A DNA stretch of 64,000 bases, taken from positions 62,001 through 126,000 of the forward strand of contig DIWR01000024.1 of assembly GCA_002428495.1 (NCBI GenBank), given 5' to 3'. Source of the stretch: Synergistaceae bacterium UBA6101. Lineage in GTDB: Bacteria > Synergistota > Synergistia > Synergistales > Synergistaceae. This document shows, piece by piece, positions 16,503 to 24,431 of the stretch. Within the stretch, counting starts at the first letter, position 1, and each line of letters opens with the position of its first letter. The translations under genes and the position numbers were made by a program. The notes below the pieces were generated by a model, which made no database searches, was not told the origin of the DNA, and saw only the letters and a program-made list of their open reading frames with translations.

Positions 16503-16536
16503 TCATCTGGATATGAAAAGACGGGAGAGATCATAA

Positions 16537-17163
16537 TTGCTTGAGTACATGAGATCTGGCGGAATAATAATGTGGGTGATCGCGGCGCTTTCTGTAGTCG
16601 CTATGGCGGTAGTTGTGGAGAGGCTGCTCTTTTTCAGGAGCGCTTCCACAAACCCGGAGACGCTTGAGGAAGCCTTTGGGAAAGCAGTATCAGAGAAGAA
16701 CATCGACGAGGCAAGAAAAGTTGTCAGGTCATCGCAGAGTTCTCTTCACAGGCTTTTCTTCGCGGCCTTTGCACATTGGGGCGTTGGAAGGGAGGACATG
16801 AAGCTCCTTGTCGAGCAGCAGGTCCGCCGTGAGGTCTACCGGTGGGAAAAGCACCTATTCATCCTTGAGATAGTAGGGAAGACAGCCCCGTTGCTCGGAC
16901 TTCTCGGAACAGTGCTTGGAATGGTCGAGATGTTCCAGTCTCTGCATCTCGGAGGCCAGATAAACGCAGCGACTGTTACAGGAGGCATCTGGAAGGCCCT
17001 CTTTACGACTGTCGCGGGACTGACTGTTGCGATCCCTGTGATATTTGCTCACGGACTCCTGCTGTCCCGCATAGACAGCGAAGAAGAAACGCTCAACAGA
17101 GGAGCCGACTATCTGATAAGGGAACACTTCACAAGTCATGGTGGGGAAAGTGCGAAGGCGTAA
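16537..17163 (+). CDS. exbB: ExbB/TolQ-family proton channel protein
   Basis: A 208-residue protein with three predicted membrane helices (about 10-28, 108-130, 150-175), as in ExbB. GKTAPLLGLLGTVLGMVEMF near residue 110 and the downstream GGIWKALFTTVAGLTVAIP are the family core lining the proton path. With ExbD it energises TonB using the proton motive force. It may start at TTG (16537, behind GGGAG) or the in-frame ATG at 16549. It belongs to the riboswitch-controlled operon and so probably serves B12 uptake. Confidence 0.9.
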   Translation: MLEYMRSGGIIMWVIAALSVVAMAVVVERLLFFRSASTNPETLEEAFGKAVSEKNIDEARKVVRSSQSSLHRLFFAAFAHWGVGREDMKLLVEQQVRREVYRWEKHLFILEIVGKTAPLLGLLGTVLGMVEMFQSLHLGGQINAATVTGGIWKALFTTVAGLTVAIPVIFAHGLLLSRIDSEEETLNRGADYLIREHFTSHGGESAKA

Positions 17164-17533
17164 ATCAGGGCGTTTTGCAGACATAGATGTTACGCCCCTC
17201 ATAGACATACTGTTTATGCTTATAATCTTTTTTGTCCTGACTGCAACATTCATTCAGGGCAAACTTGATATTGACCTCCCATCGGGAGATGGAGAGACCT
17301 CAGATTTGAAGCGTGCCCTGACCCTTACTGTGGAAAAGGACGGGGCGATATTTTGGGACGGGGTCAAGGTCTCGAAGGAAGAACTGCCGCAACTTGCCAA
17401 AGCTGCAGGAGAGCGGGAGATACTTATTGCAGGGGATAAAAACGCTCCTTACGGCAGAGTTGCAGAAGTACTCTCCATACTCCGAAAAGTAGGTATAACT
17501 TCAGCAGGTCTTCTAATGGAGGGCGAAAACTGA
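17138..17533 (+). CDS. exbD: ExbD/TolR-family biopolymer transport protein
   Basis: A 131-residue protein with a short cytoplasmic N terminus, one membrane helix (about 22-42) and a periplasmic domain. FADIDVTPLIDILFMLIIFF contains the essential aspartate in the helix (D of LID). It pairs with ExbB to form the motor that drives TonB. Its start overlaps exbB by 26 bases and the tonB gene follows after two bases, so the three genes are coupled. Confidence 0.92.
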   Translation: MVGKVRRRKSGRFADIDVTPLIDILFMLIIFFVLTATFIQGKLDIDLPSGDGETSDLKRALTLTVEKDGAIFWDGVKVSKEELPQLAKAAGEREILIAGDKNAPYGRVAEVLSILRKVGITSAGLLMEGEN

Positions 17534-17535
17534 TA

Positions 17536-18222
17536 ATGAACGAGTCCAGTGAGAGGTTTTTCTGGGTCATAGCGCTCACATTGAGCATTACAGCGCATGC
17601 CGCATTTGTGCTGCTGATGCCCGGTGCCGCTGCGAAGCCCGATATAAAGCCGATCATGAGAGTCCGCCTGGCAATGGCCGAGAAAAAGAGTGCACCGGCT
17701 CCTGTACCGGTTCCGATAAGGGAAGAGGATCCGGCTGAGAAAAAGACCGTCCTCAAAAAAGAGGCTGTCCCCAAAAAACAGCCTCAAAAAAAGCCGGAGC
17801 CTGTAAAGGCAGTAAAAACACCGCCTGAAAAGGCTCCCGTGCAGGAAGTTCAGGCAGTTGCAGGGACCGCAGACAGCAAGGCGGGGACTCCTGTAAATGC
17901 AACGAACGATGCAGTCCTTACAGATAACCTTCCGGCGTCGCCTCCTCAGGCTCGGCCGGAAAGGGTCGTCGAACTGGATACCCTCGAAGTCGTAAAAAAA
18001 GTCCTGCCGGACTACTCATCTTTTTCAAGAAAACGTAAAGAAGAGGGAACGGTAAAAATAATAGCAACTGTGACAGGCGGGAGAGTCGTAAACGCAGAGA
18101 TCGAGAGTTCAAGCGGCTTCCAAAGGCTTGACGAAAGCGCACTGCGCGCCGTCAGGCAGTGGCTGTTCAAAAACAGCGGCACAGTCCGTGTCAGAGTGCC
18201 CGTGACCTTTAGACTTAAGTAG
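17536..18222 (+). CDS. tonB: TonB energy-transducing protein
   Basis: A 228-residue protein with an N-terminal membrane anchor (about 11-30), a Lys/Pro-rich spacer (about 50-150, many KKxP and EKxP units) and a C-terminal TonB domain (about 150-228: VVKKVLPDYSSFSRKRKEEG, then TVKIIATVTGGRVVNAEI and a final VRVPVTFRLK strand). It spans the periplasm to open outer-membrane receptors. As last gene of the riboswitch operon it probably serves the BtuB-type receptor encoded 1.6 kb downstream. Confidence 0.92.
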   Translation: MNESSERFFWVIALTLSITAHAAFVLLMPGAAAKPDIKPIMRVRLAMAEKKSAPAPVPVPIREEDPAEKKTVLKKEAVPKKQPQKKPEPVKAVKTPPEKAPVQEVQAVAGTADSKAGTPVNATNDAVLTDNLPASPPQARPERVVELDTLEVVKKVLPDYSSFSRKRKEEGTVKIIATVTGGRVVNAEIESSSGFQRLDESALRAVRQWLFKNSGTVRVRVPVTFRLK

Positions 18223-18252
18223 ATGGCGAGGTGCAGGACGCGGTCCTGCCGG

Positions 18253-18290
18253 GGAGTCTATTGGGAATCGTTGGGAATCAATTGCAAATC
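18253..18290. repeat. GGGAATC/TTGCAAATC intergenic repeat, copy 1
   Basis: Two GGGAATC units (18263-18269, 18273-18279) are followed by TTGCAAATC (18282-18290). The same elements recur in the intergenic region at 59.4-59.5 kb, so this appears to be a dispersed, degenerate repeat. Confidence 0.5.
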
Positions 18291-18374
18291 GGTAGTTTAA
18301 AAATCGTGACTGAGCAATTGCTAAGATTTTAGAGCATGTCAAACGATCGTTAAAATTAAGGTACTTCTTCTTAA

Positions 18375-18492
18375 CCGTCGTCCCCGGACGATCCTTAACG
18401 GGGGCCCAGTGTCTTCGGTTCAAGTCTATCACCGGCTTTAGGGCCAATACCCAAGCCGCTGGGCCCCCGATGAGAGCATTCGAGGGTGACGG
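18375..18492. repeat. REP-like long hairpin element
   Basis: An outer imperfect stem (CCGTCGTCCCCGG at 18375-18387 with CGAGGGTGACGG at 18481-18492) encloses a perfect 10-base inner stem (GGGGGCCCAG at 18400-18409, CTGGGCCCCC at 18459-18468) and a further CGGCTT/AAGCCG pair. It fills the gap between tonB and the cbiR-like gene and is richer in G+C than its surroundings. The layout matches REP-type palindromic elements of bacterial genomes. It may stabilise the upstream mRNA or attenuate read-through. Confidence 0.7.
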
Positions 18493-18531
18493 GGCGGGGC
18501 CAGGATCAAATGCAAGAATGGTGGATATTTT

Positions 18532-19326
18532 ATGATAAAAAAAGTTCTTGAAGGCAACGGTCTCCGCCTGGGCGGAACATCATGGGTCACTCCCGGGACA
18601 TTTGCCGACAATCTGCGCTACCTTTCGAATGACGTAAGCGATATGGAAATCGTCCTTTTTGATACCCCTGAACACTCAAACATGCCCAAAAAGGATGAAG
18701 TCGGTGTTCTGAGGGACCTCTGCAGCGAACTGGGGATGTCCTGCACAGTGCATTTTCCTGCCGACATATGTGTCACAGCCCCGTCTGAGGAGTTAAGGGA
18801 GAGGGAAGAAATGTGTCTGAGGACCTTGGATATTTTTGAGGATCTCGATCCATTTGCCTGGATTATGCACATCGTCGGTGAAAAGAGGGGCGATCCGCCA
18901 AGCCCCGATATCGATGCCTGGTTTGAAAAAAGCCTTCTCTCGGCAGAAAAGATTGCCTCTGCTGTAGATGACAGGAGAAAGATATGCATAGAGACACTGG
19001 ACTTCGATCCGCGCTATATTGAGTACCTCGCAGATTCTGTGGGAACTTCGATATGCCTGGATGTGGGACATCTCATCAAATGCGGCCGCCCCGTTTATGA
19101 GACAATGCTCAGGTCGGCAGATTCCGTACGGGTCCTCCATGTCCACGGAGTTATGCAGGACGGGACCGACCACAGGGACCTCTCATACATTGATCCGGAG
19201 CTCTTCAGGTCTGTCAGGGAGATGATGTCCGGAGGCAGAGAGAGGGTAATGACTATCGAGGTCTTTGAAGATGACTACGGTCGTTCTTTAAATGCGATAA
19301 AAGAGATGTTTGATGAAACTTTTTGA
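18532..19326 (+). CDS. cbiR: CbiR-type cobamide-remodelling phosphodiesterase (TIM barrel)
   Basis: A 264-residue protein of the AP-endonuclease-2/xylose-isomerase-like TIM-barrel superfamily. GGTSWVTPGTFADNLRYLS, MEIVLFDTPEHSNMP, CTVHFPADI, ICIETLDFDPRYI and ICLDVGHLIKCG give the expected series of strand ends with His, Glu and Asp metal ligands. The pattern VELLLFE...TYTVHLP is how I recall CbiR, the enzyme that cuts the lower ligand from cobamides so the cell can rebuild its preferred cofactor (first described in Akkermansia). Its position between B12-importer genes and a second B12 riboswitch strongly supports this. A generic sugar-isomerase-like role is the alternative. Confidence 0.78.
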   Translation: MIKKVLEGNGLRLGGTSWVTPGTFADNLRYLSNDVSDMEIVLFDTPEHSNMPKKDEVGVLRDLCSELGMSCTVHFPADICVTAPSEELREREEMCLRTLDIFEDLDPFAWIMHIVGEKRGDPPSPDIDAWFEKSLLSAEKIASAVDDRRKICIETLDFDPRYIEYLADSVGTSICLDVGHLIKCGRPVYETMLRSADSVRVLHVHGVMQDGTDHRDLSYIDPELFRSVREMMSGGRERVMTIEVFEDDYGRSLNAIKEMFDETF

Positions 19327-19454
19327 TGGACCTTTATTAACAAAGAAAGGCTAAGTGCCCCTGCCCCGGATATTCATGCATCATCATCCGACCCAAATGC
19401 AAATATCTTTGCTTGACATTGGCTGAGGCATGAGGTAAAACTTAGTGACAATAA

Positions 19455-19670
19455 AATAACGTCATTGGGAGTTCAGTCAAGGGAATCCGGTCAGATGCCG
19501 GAGCAGCCCCGCTACTGTGACCGCGACGAAACCGTATTAAGCCACTGTCTGAGGATGGGAAGGCACGGGAGTAGGATGAACGGGAGCCAGGAGACCTGCT
19601 GAAAAACCGGATTGTTGATCATCGCGCGGGCGAAAGGCGGCAAACTGTATCCTGACAGGCATACCTGCCT
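19455..19670 (+). promoter_or_regulatory. Cobalamin riboswitch controlling the BtuB-type receptor
   Basis: A full-length aptamer: CAAGGGAATCCGGTCAGATG, then GGAGCAGCCCCGCTACTGTG, a long P6-type arm with GCCACTGTCTGAGGATGGGA, and the B12 box GCCAGGAGACCTGCTG near 19586. A terminator follows at 19696. It should switch off receptor synthesis when adenosylcobalamin is plentiful. Ends are approximate. Confidence 0.95.
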
Positions 19671-19695
19671 GAGGATACGAAATATGTTTGTCACA

Positions 19696-19730
19696 GAGGG
19701 ACCCCCGATATCAGGAGGTCCCTCTTTTTT
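19696..19730 (+). terminator. Riboswitch expression-platform terminator before btuB
   Basis: GAGGGACC (19696-19703) pairs with GGTCCCTC (19717-19724), followed by six T residues, between the aptamer and the receptor gene. Confidence 0.9.
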
Positions 19731-19825
19731 ACAGGGTTTTTAAGGAGTGAGGAATAACGGAACAAACCAGACATTATTATTCAGAAGACCTCATAGCATA
19801 GTTTTATATTTAAGGAGTGTTGATA

Positions 19826-21796
19826 GTGTTTTATAAGATAAAGCATAGCATAGTTATTCCAACGATCGTCTTTCTGCTGGTTTTTTCCGCATCCGCTTTT
19901 GCCGATACAGGAACAGGTGTGACAAGCGGAGATGCCGTAAGCGAGGACAAAAAAGAAAACGTAAAAGAGGTGGCAAGAGTAGAGGTCACCGGTTCACGTC
20001 TTGCTGAAGACATCCGTGAAGTCCCCGCTCCGGCTTACGTCATAACAAAAGAAGAAATTGAGATGAGCGGGGCAAGGAGCACACAGGAAGTTCTTGACAG
20101 AGTGCCCGGAGTCAACGGACTGAGGAACAGTTCTGCCTCAGCTCTTGACAAAAGCGTTGTTGTAAGGGGGCTTACCACGGAAGTCCTTCTTCTTGTCGAC
20201 GGAATACCCTTCAGGACTTCCAGCTATGGTACCGGGGTATCCATGGGATCACCATTTGACCTCAGGACGATCCCTCTTGAAAATATCGAGAGAATAGAAG
20301 TGGTCAAGGGCGCAAGCTCTGCTGTCTACGGATCCAACGCGGCCGGCGGAGTCATAAATATAATTACTAAAAAAGGCATGGAAGAGTCGGGGGGAATGTT
20401 ACTTATTGAAGGCGGCAACCACGGATGGTTCCGGGGCTCTGTCAGGGGTACGGCAGTGTTGAGCGATGATGTTAAAGTCACAGTCGGATATACCAAAACC
20501 CAGGAAACTTCCGAGATAAACATACGTAATAAAGGTGACGGAACCTATGACAAAGCCACCGACTACCGCGGCAATGATTTCGCCTTTGGAATAGAAAAGG
20601 GAAGTTGGGCATTTTCCGGTGCATGGGGTGACTTCGATTCAGACTGGGAAAATACTTACAACAATGATCTCTCGACTGTTTATAAAAATACTCAGGAGAA
20701 CAAATACAGGCGTTTTGCCATAACCTATGCCGATGAATCGAACACGAGCAAAATATACTATAACGACAATGAGAAGGATTATTCATTCTACTCAGATCCG
20801 CTCTACATCAGCAGCTACGACTACAAAGACAGTTCAATGGGGCTTATGTTCAACCGAAAGCAGGAGATATTCGGCCTGACCGGTGTCTGGGGCTTTGAGT
20901 GGCGGAGGGAACAGTCTGAGTACAAGGGCCTCTCTGATTCAGCCTGGGGAGAGACCAAAGACACCCCATACGACTTGAAAAGGGATGGCTTCTCACCCTA
21001 TCTTGAAGTTTCAGTTCCGGTAGGTGATATGGGTCTCGATATCGGACTCAGGTACGAGCATTGGAGCGTCGATGAGGGCGAGACTGTAAGCGAGCTTATA
21101 CCCAGGCTTTCTCTCAACTGGGAGAGCCCGTCAGGGAAGATCTGGTACCTTACTGCGGGGCGCTTTTTCGCAATGCCCAGTTTTTACCAGATATTTATGC
21201 CGGACAGGAATTACGGCACACCAAATCCTGATCTAAAACCGGAAAAGGGCTGGACTTACGACATAGGCGTGAAGGATGAAAAGGCCTCCAATCCCTGGAG
21301 TTTCGGAGTCTTCTATATGGACATGGAGGACAAAATAAAGTATGAATCAGACCCGATAACATGGGTAGGTCAGTACGTAAACCTCGACCAGTACAGAGCA
21401 TGGGGTATAGAGGCGGAGATAAAGTTAAACTTTCACGAAAACTGGAGCTACACACAAGGCATATCCTGGACAGACGCAGAAGAGAAAACAGCGGGCACAG
21501 ACAACTGGACAAGGTCTAACATGCCAAGACTCGATCTTAGCGGAAGCCTCAATTACGCAAAGGGCCCCTGGGCCGGGGAGCTAAATGCCCATTTTTACGG
21601 AGACAGGAACATTGACGGCGGCGTCTACAAGGATGACGGCATCTTCCTTATGAACGCTTCTGTCTCATGGAAAGAGGGGGACCATAAACTGGTCCTCTCC
21701 TGCACCAACATCTTCGACAGGGAGTTTGTGCTTGACGATCAGGGATATATCAACCCCGAGCGCAAGTTCATCCTCTCCTGGCAGTATGAATTCTAG
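19826..21796 (+). CDS. btuB: TonB-dependent outer-membrane corrinoid receptor
   Basis: A 656-residue receptor with signal peptide (cleavage near SAFA), a TonB-box-like EVARVEVTG segment, an N-terminal plug (about 40-160: APAYVITKEEIEMSGARSTQ, VDGIPFRTSS, IERIEVVKGASSAVYGSNAA) and a C-terminal 22-strand barrel ending in the expected aromatic residue (SWQYEF). The riboswitch upstream marks it as a cobamide transporter. GTG at 19826 is chosen because AAGGAG lies eight bases upstream; nearer GTG/TTG codons overlap that site. It should be energised by the ExbB-ExbD-TonB proteins encoded upstream. Confidence 0.92.
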   Translation: MFYKIKHSIVIPTIVFLLVFSASAFADTGTGVTSGDAVSEDKKENVKEVARVEVTGSRLAEDIREVPAPAYVITKEEIEMSGARSTQEVLDRVPGVNGLRNSSASALDKSVVVRGLTTEVLLLVDGIPFRTSSYGTGVSMGSPFDLRTIPLENIERIEVVKGASSAVYGSNAAGGVINIITKKGMEESGGMLLIEGGNHGWFRGSVRGTAVLSDDVKVTVGYTKTQETSEINIRNKGDGTYDKATDYRGNDFAFGIEKGSWAFSGAWGDFDSDWENTYNNDLSTVYKNTQENKYRRFAITYADESNTSKIYYNDNEKDYSFYSDPLYISSYDYKDSSMGLMFNRKQEIFGLTGVWGFEWRREQSEYKGLSDSAWGETKDTPYDLKRDGFSPYLEVSVPVGDMGLDIGLRYEHWSVDEGETVSELIPRLSLNWESPSGKIWYLTAGRFFAMPSFYQIFMPDRNYGTPNPDLKPEKGWTYDIGVKDEKASNPWSFGVFYMDMEDKIKYESDPITWVGQYVNLDQYRAWGIEAEIKLNFHENWSYTQGISWTDAEEKTAGTDNWTRSNMPRLDLSGSLNYAKGPWAGELNAHFYGDRNIDGGVYKDDGIFLMNASVSWKEGDHKLVLSCTNIFDREFVLDDQGYINPERKFILSWQYEF

Positions 21797-21920
21797 AGAA
21801 CAGAAACAATAGATCATCCGTTCCTCCCATAGGGCTCCCGGACTGCACACCGGGGGTCCTCAATATTTTCCCGCCTGTGCTTTTTTGTGATATAGTTTGG
21901 AGGATCAAAGGAAAGGCGGC

Positions 21921-22727
21921 ATGATAGAGACCATGATCATAGATTTTCATACACACATTTTCCCTGACGGTTTCGCGGACCGCGCAATGACCGTTTTGTC
22001 GGAGAACGCACAGGTGGGGTATTCTGCCCCTGCGACTCTGAACGGACTGATCTCAGCAATGGATGAATGCGGCGTGGACAGGTCCGTCGTACTCAACGTC
22101 GTTACCAAGGAGAGCCAGCATGAGAACGTTCTCCGCTTTGCAAAGGAGACTGATTCAGAGCGGATCATATCCTTCGGCTCCGTTCTGCCAAGCTCGGTAT
22201 ACGCACTTGAGTATGTCTGGAAGATCTCTGACGAAGAGCTCAGGGGGATAAAGTTCCATCCTGCGCTCCAGAGGATATATCCTGACGATGAGAAGTACTT
22301 CCCAATTTACGACCTGGCACGGGCGCTAAACCTGATCGTTGTTTTTCACGTTGGTTTCGACCCATCGTTTCCAGGCGAACTGAACGCTTCGCCTGAGTCG
22401 ATGGTAAAGATAGCAAGGAATTTTCCGGGACTCAGGATAGTCGCAGCCCATCTGGGGGGACTGAAGATGGCTGAAGATGTTCTCGAAGCAGTGGCAGGAC
22501 AGGCGGACATCTACATGGATACTGCTTACTGCGCGGATCCCTGGCTTGACAAGGGGCTTCTCAAAGAGATCATAAGAAAGCACGGAGCCGAGAGGGTACT
22601 CTTCGGGAGCGATTATCCGTGGCATCTGCCTTCTCAGGAAATAACACTGATAAGATCACTCGATATATCGGAAGAGGAGAAAGAGATGATACTTGGAGGA
22701 AACGCCAAACGGCTGCTAAGGATATGA
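21921..22727 (+). CDS. Amidohydrolase-2-family metal-dependent hydrolase
   Basis: A 268-residue TIM-barrel protein. IIDFHTHIFPDG supplies the first two metal-binding histidines, IKFHPALQRIYPDD and VFHVGFDPSF further His residues, AAHLGGLK another, and LFGSDYPWHLPSQE the conserved catalytic Asp. The family covers decarboxylases and hydrolases of small aromatic or aliphatic acids; substrate is not predictable here. Start chosen at the ATG with AAGGCGG upstream; a second in-frame ATG is four codons later. It stands alone between btuB and the Crp-family gene. Confidence 0.85.
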   Translation: MIETMIIDFHTHIFPDGFADRAMTVLSENAQVGYSAPATLNGLISAMDECGVDRSVVLNVVTKESQHENVLRFAKETDSERIISFGSVLPSSVYALEYVWKISDEELRGIKFHPALQRIYPDDEKYFPIYDLARALNLIVVFHVGFDPSFPGELNASPESMVKIARNFPGLRIVAAHLGGLKMAEDVLEAVAGQADIYMDTAYCADPWLDKGLLKEIIRKHGAERVLFGSDYPWHLPSQEITLIRSLDISEEEKEMILGGNAKRLLRI

Positions 22728-22787
22728 TCAAAGAACCCGGCCTCCATCAGTATGCAGACCGGTCACTTTGGACCGGAGGTGTGTGAT

Positions 22788-23468
22788 TTGATCCACAACG
22801 GACCGCTGATATCCCTCCTGGAAGAGAGCTTCTCTTTCTGGAGTAAGATGAGTGACCTCGAAAAGGAGGCTCTCATGGACAATATCTCCGACATAAGATA
22901 TGAAAAGGGGACCTGTCTCAGCGGAAGTGATGATTCCTGCGCAGGCGTCTTCCTGATAAGGTCTGGGACGCTCAGGGTCTATATGCTTTCCGAGGATGGT
23001 AAGGACCTGACACTTTTCCGCCTTAATCCCGGAGAGCTCTGTATCCTCTCCGCGTCATGCGTGCTGAAGCTGATCCGTTTCGAAGTATTGATCGAGGCTG
23101 AGACAGAGTGCAGGATCCTTGTAGTTAACGCAAATTTCTTCTCCGATCTGGCAGCAAGAAATGTATGGGTGGAGAATTTCTCATACAAAGTGGCGGCTGA
23201 ACGTTTTTCCGACGTGATGGAAGCCATACAGCGAATATTCTTCCTGAGCGTGGACGAGAGGCTTGCCAATTTCCTTCTTGAGGAGATGGAGAGGAATAAC
23301 GGTGATGTCGTTCCTGTCACTCATGAACAGATAGCAAGATATATAGGAAGCGCCCGTGAGGTGGTATCAAGGACTCTTAAATCTTTTTACGTTCTTGGGG
23401 CAGTAGAACTCTCCCGAAAGGGCATAAAGATCGTCGACAAAAAACTTCTCCAAAGCATGAGTAAATAA
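22788..23468 (+). CDS. Crp/Fnr-family transcriptional regulator
   Basis: A 226-residue regulator: cyclic-nucleotide-binding-type beta-roll (about 15-130; LIRSGTLRVYMLSEDGKDLT and FRLNPGELCILSASCVLKLI), dimer helix, then a winged helix with HEQIARYIGSAREVVSRTLK. The effector is not evident; two cysteines (CILSASC) in the sensor domain could be redox-responsive. A TTG start is proposed because GGAGGT lies seven bases upstream; an ATG 12 codons earlier has no ribosome site. A CCGGTC/GACCGG hairpin (22759-22776) abuts that ribosome site. It converges with the Fe-S membrane protein gene and may regulate it. Confidence 0.9.
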   Translation: MIHNGPLISLLEESFSFWSKMSDLEKEALMDNISDIRYEKGTCLSGSDDSCAGVFLIRSGTLRVYMLSEDGKDLTLFRLNPGELCILSASCVLKLIRFEVLIEAETECRILVVNANFFSDLAARNVWVENFSYKVAAERFSDVMEAIQRIFFLSVDERLANFLLEEMERNNGDVVPVTHEQIARYIGSAREVVSRTLKSFYVLGAVELSRKGIKIVDKKLLQSMSK

Positions 23469-23471
23469 TAG

Positions 23472-24059
23472 CTAAAGCCTCTCTTCCTCTCTTATCTTAC
23501 AGATCATCTGAGTTGCCGTTCCCATGGGGCAGTAGACGCACCACGACCGCGGTTTGTAAATGATCATGCTCAAAAGTCCCAGTATCAGTGATGTAAGCAT
23601 GAGGCTGTAAAACCCGTAGGCGAACTGTATCGCCCAAAGAGGGACGCTTTCCCCGGTCCTGTTTGCCCACTCCCATGGCACATCAAATGTCCAGAAAAGC
23701 CTGACCGATGCATTCAGGCTTCCGCTTCCCGAAAAGATGGCCCAGGTTGCAAATAGCATATTCACGAACATGATCATAAAGAATATGAAAAATCCATAGC
23801 GAAACCATCTGCTCTTCAAAAATGCCGGCAGGTTCCTGTTGAGGGACATCTTTTTTCCCGAGCCAAGAAGCGTGAAGAGCTGTCCCCTTCCGCAGTAGCT
23901 GTTGCAGAACGCCTTCTCTTTGCCGAAGATGGACATCAGTATCGGTGTGATAAAACAGAGCATGCCCAGCCAGGCGAAGATGATGTTGAAAAAGCCCAGG
24001 GAGAAGTAGATGACCGAGAAGATCCACATTTTGTCCTTCCAGCTTTTGTTCATGCTCAT
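23472..24059 (-). CDS. NapH-like polytopic membrane protein with cysteine motifs
   Basis: A 195-residue protein with four to five membrane helices. CNSYCGRGQLF after the second helix and CVYCPMGTATQMIC near the C terminus are NapH/NosR/CcoG-like motifs, which in this group carry redox-active cysteines on the cytoplasmic side. It overlaps the upstream ferredoxin gene by four bases (ATGA), so the pair probably forms a membrane electron-transfer module. The partner oxidoreductase is not present. It is shorter than classical NapH because the ferredoxin part is encoded separately. Confidence 0.8.
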   Translation of the reverse strand: MSMNKSWKDKMWIFSVIYFSLGFFNIIFAWLGMLCFITPILMSIFGKEKAFCNSYCGRGQLFTLLGSGKKMSLNRNLPAFLKSRWFRYGFFIFFMIMFVNMLFATWAIFSGSGSLNASVRLFWTFDVPWEWANRTGESVPLWAIQFAYGFYSLMLTSLILGLLSMIIYKPRSWCVYCPMGTATQMICKIREEERL

Positions 24060-24265
24060 TCCGGGACCTCCATCGTTATTGCGGAGGCAGGGCAGATTTT
24101 TTCACATTTAGAGCATCCGATGCACTTTTCTGGGTCAACATCAGCCCATATTCCCTTATATATGGAAACTGAGTTGACCGGGCATACATTTACGCAAGCC
24201 CCGCAGGCCACACAATTGTCCCGCAAGATTCTCGCCTTTTTCCTTTTTTCGATTGATGTTGCCAT
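24056..24265 (-). CDS. 2[4Fe-4S] ferredoxin
   Basis: A 69-residue ferredoxin with two complete cluster motifs, CVACGACVNVCP and CIGCSKCEKICP, preceded by a basic N terminus (MATSIEKRKKARI). The ATG at 24265 is chosen for the AGGATG ribosome site and because the protein then has normal ferredoxin length. It is translationally coupled to the NapH-like membrane protein, to which it probably passes electrons. Confidence 0.92.
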   Translation of the reverse strand: MATSIEKRKKARILRDNCVACGACVNVCPVNSVSIYKGIWADVDPEKCIGCSKCEKICPASAITMEVPE

Positions 24266-24314
24266 ATGATCACATCCTATATCTGCCGTTTCACATTTTA
24301 TAGCACCGATAAGA

Positions 24315-24343
24315 CCGTATGTCCGTGACCTGGTCACATACGG
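24315..24343. promoter_or_regulatory. Inverted repeat upstream of the ferredoxin gene
   Basis: CCGTAT and ATACGG flank GTGAC-CTG-GTCAC, a broken palindrome about 50 bases before the ferredoxin start. The GTGAC...GTCAC core resembles Crp-family half-sites, and a Crp/Fnr gene lies nearby. It could also be a leader hairpin. Confidence 0.4.
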
Positions 24344-24431
24344 GACCGGAAATAAAACAGAGAGGGTCATAAAATGATCCTCTCTGTACAGGATAAGAAA
24401 TACTAAAGATAAATTATTGCCGGAGCAGTTT

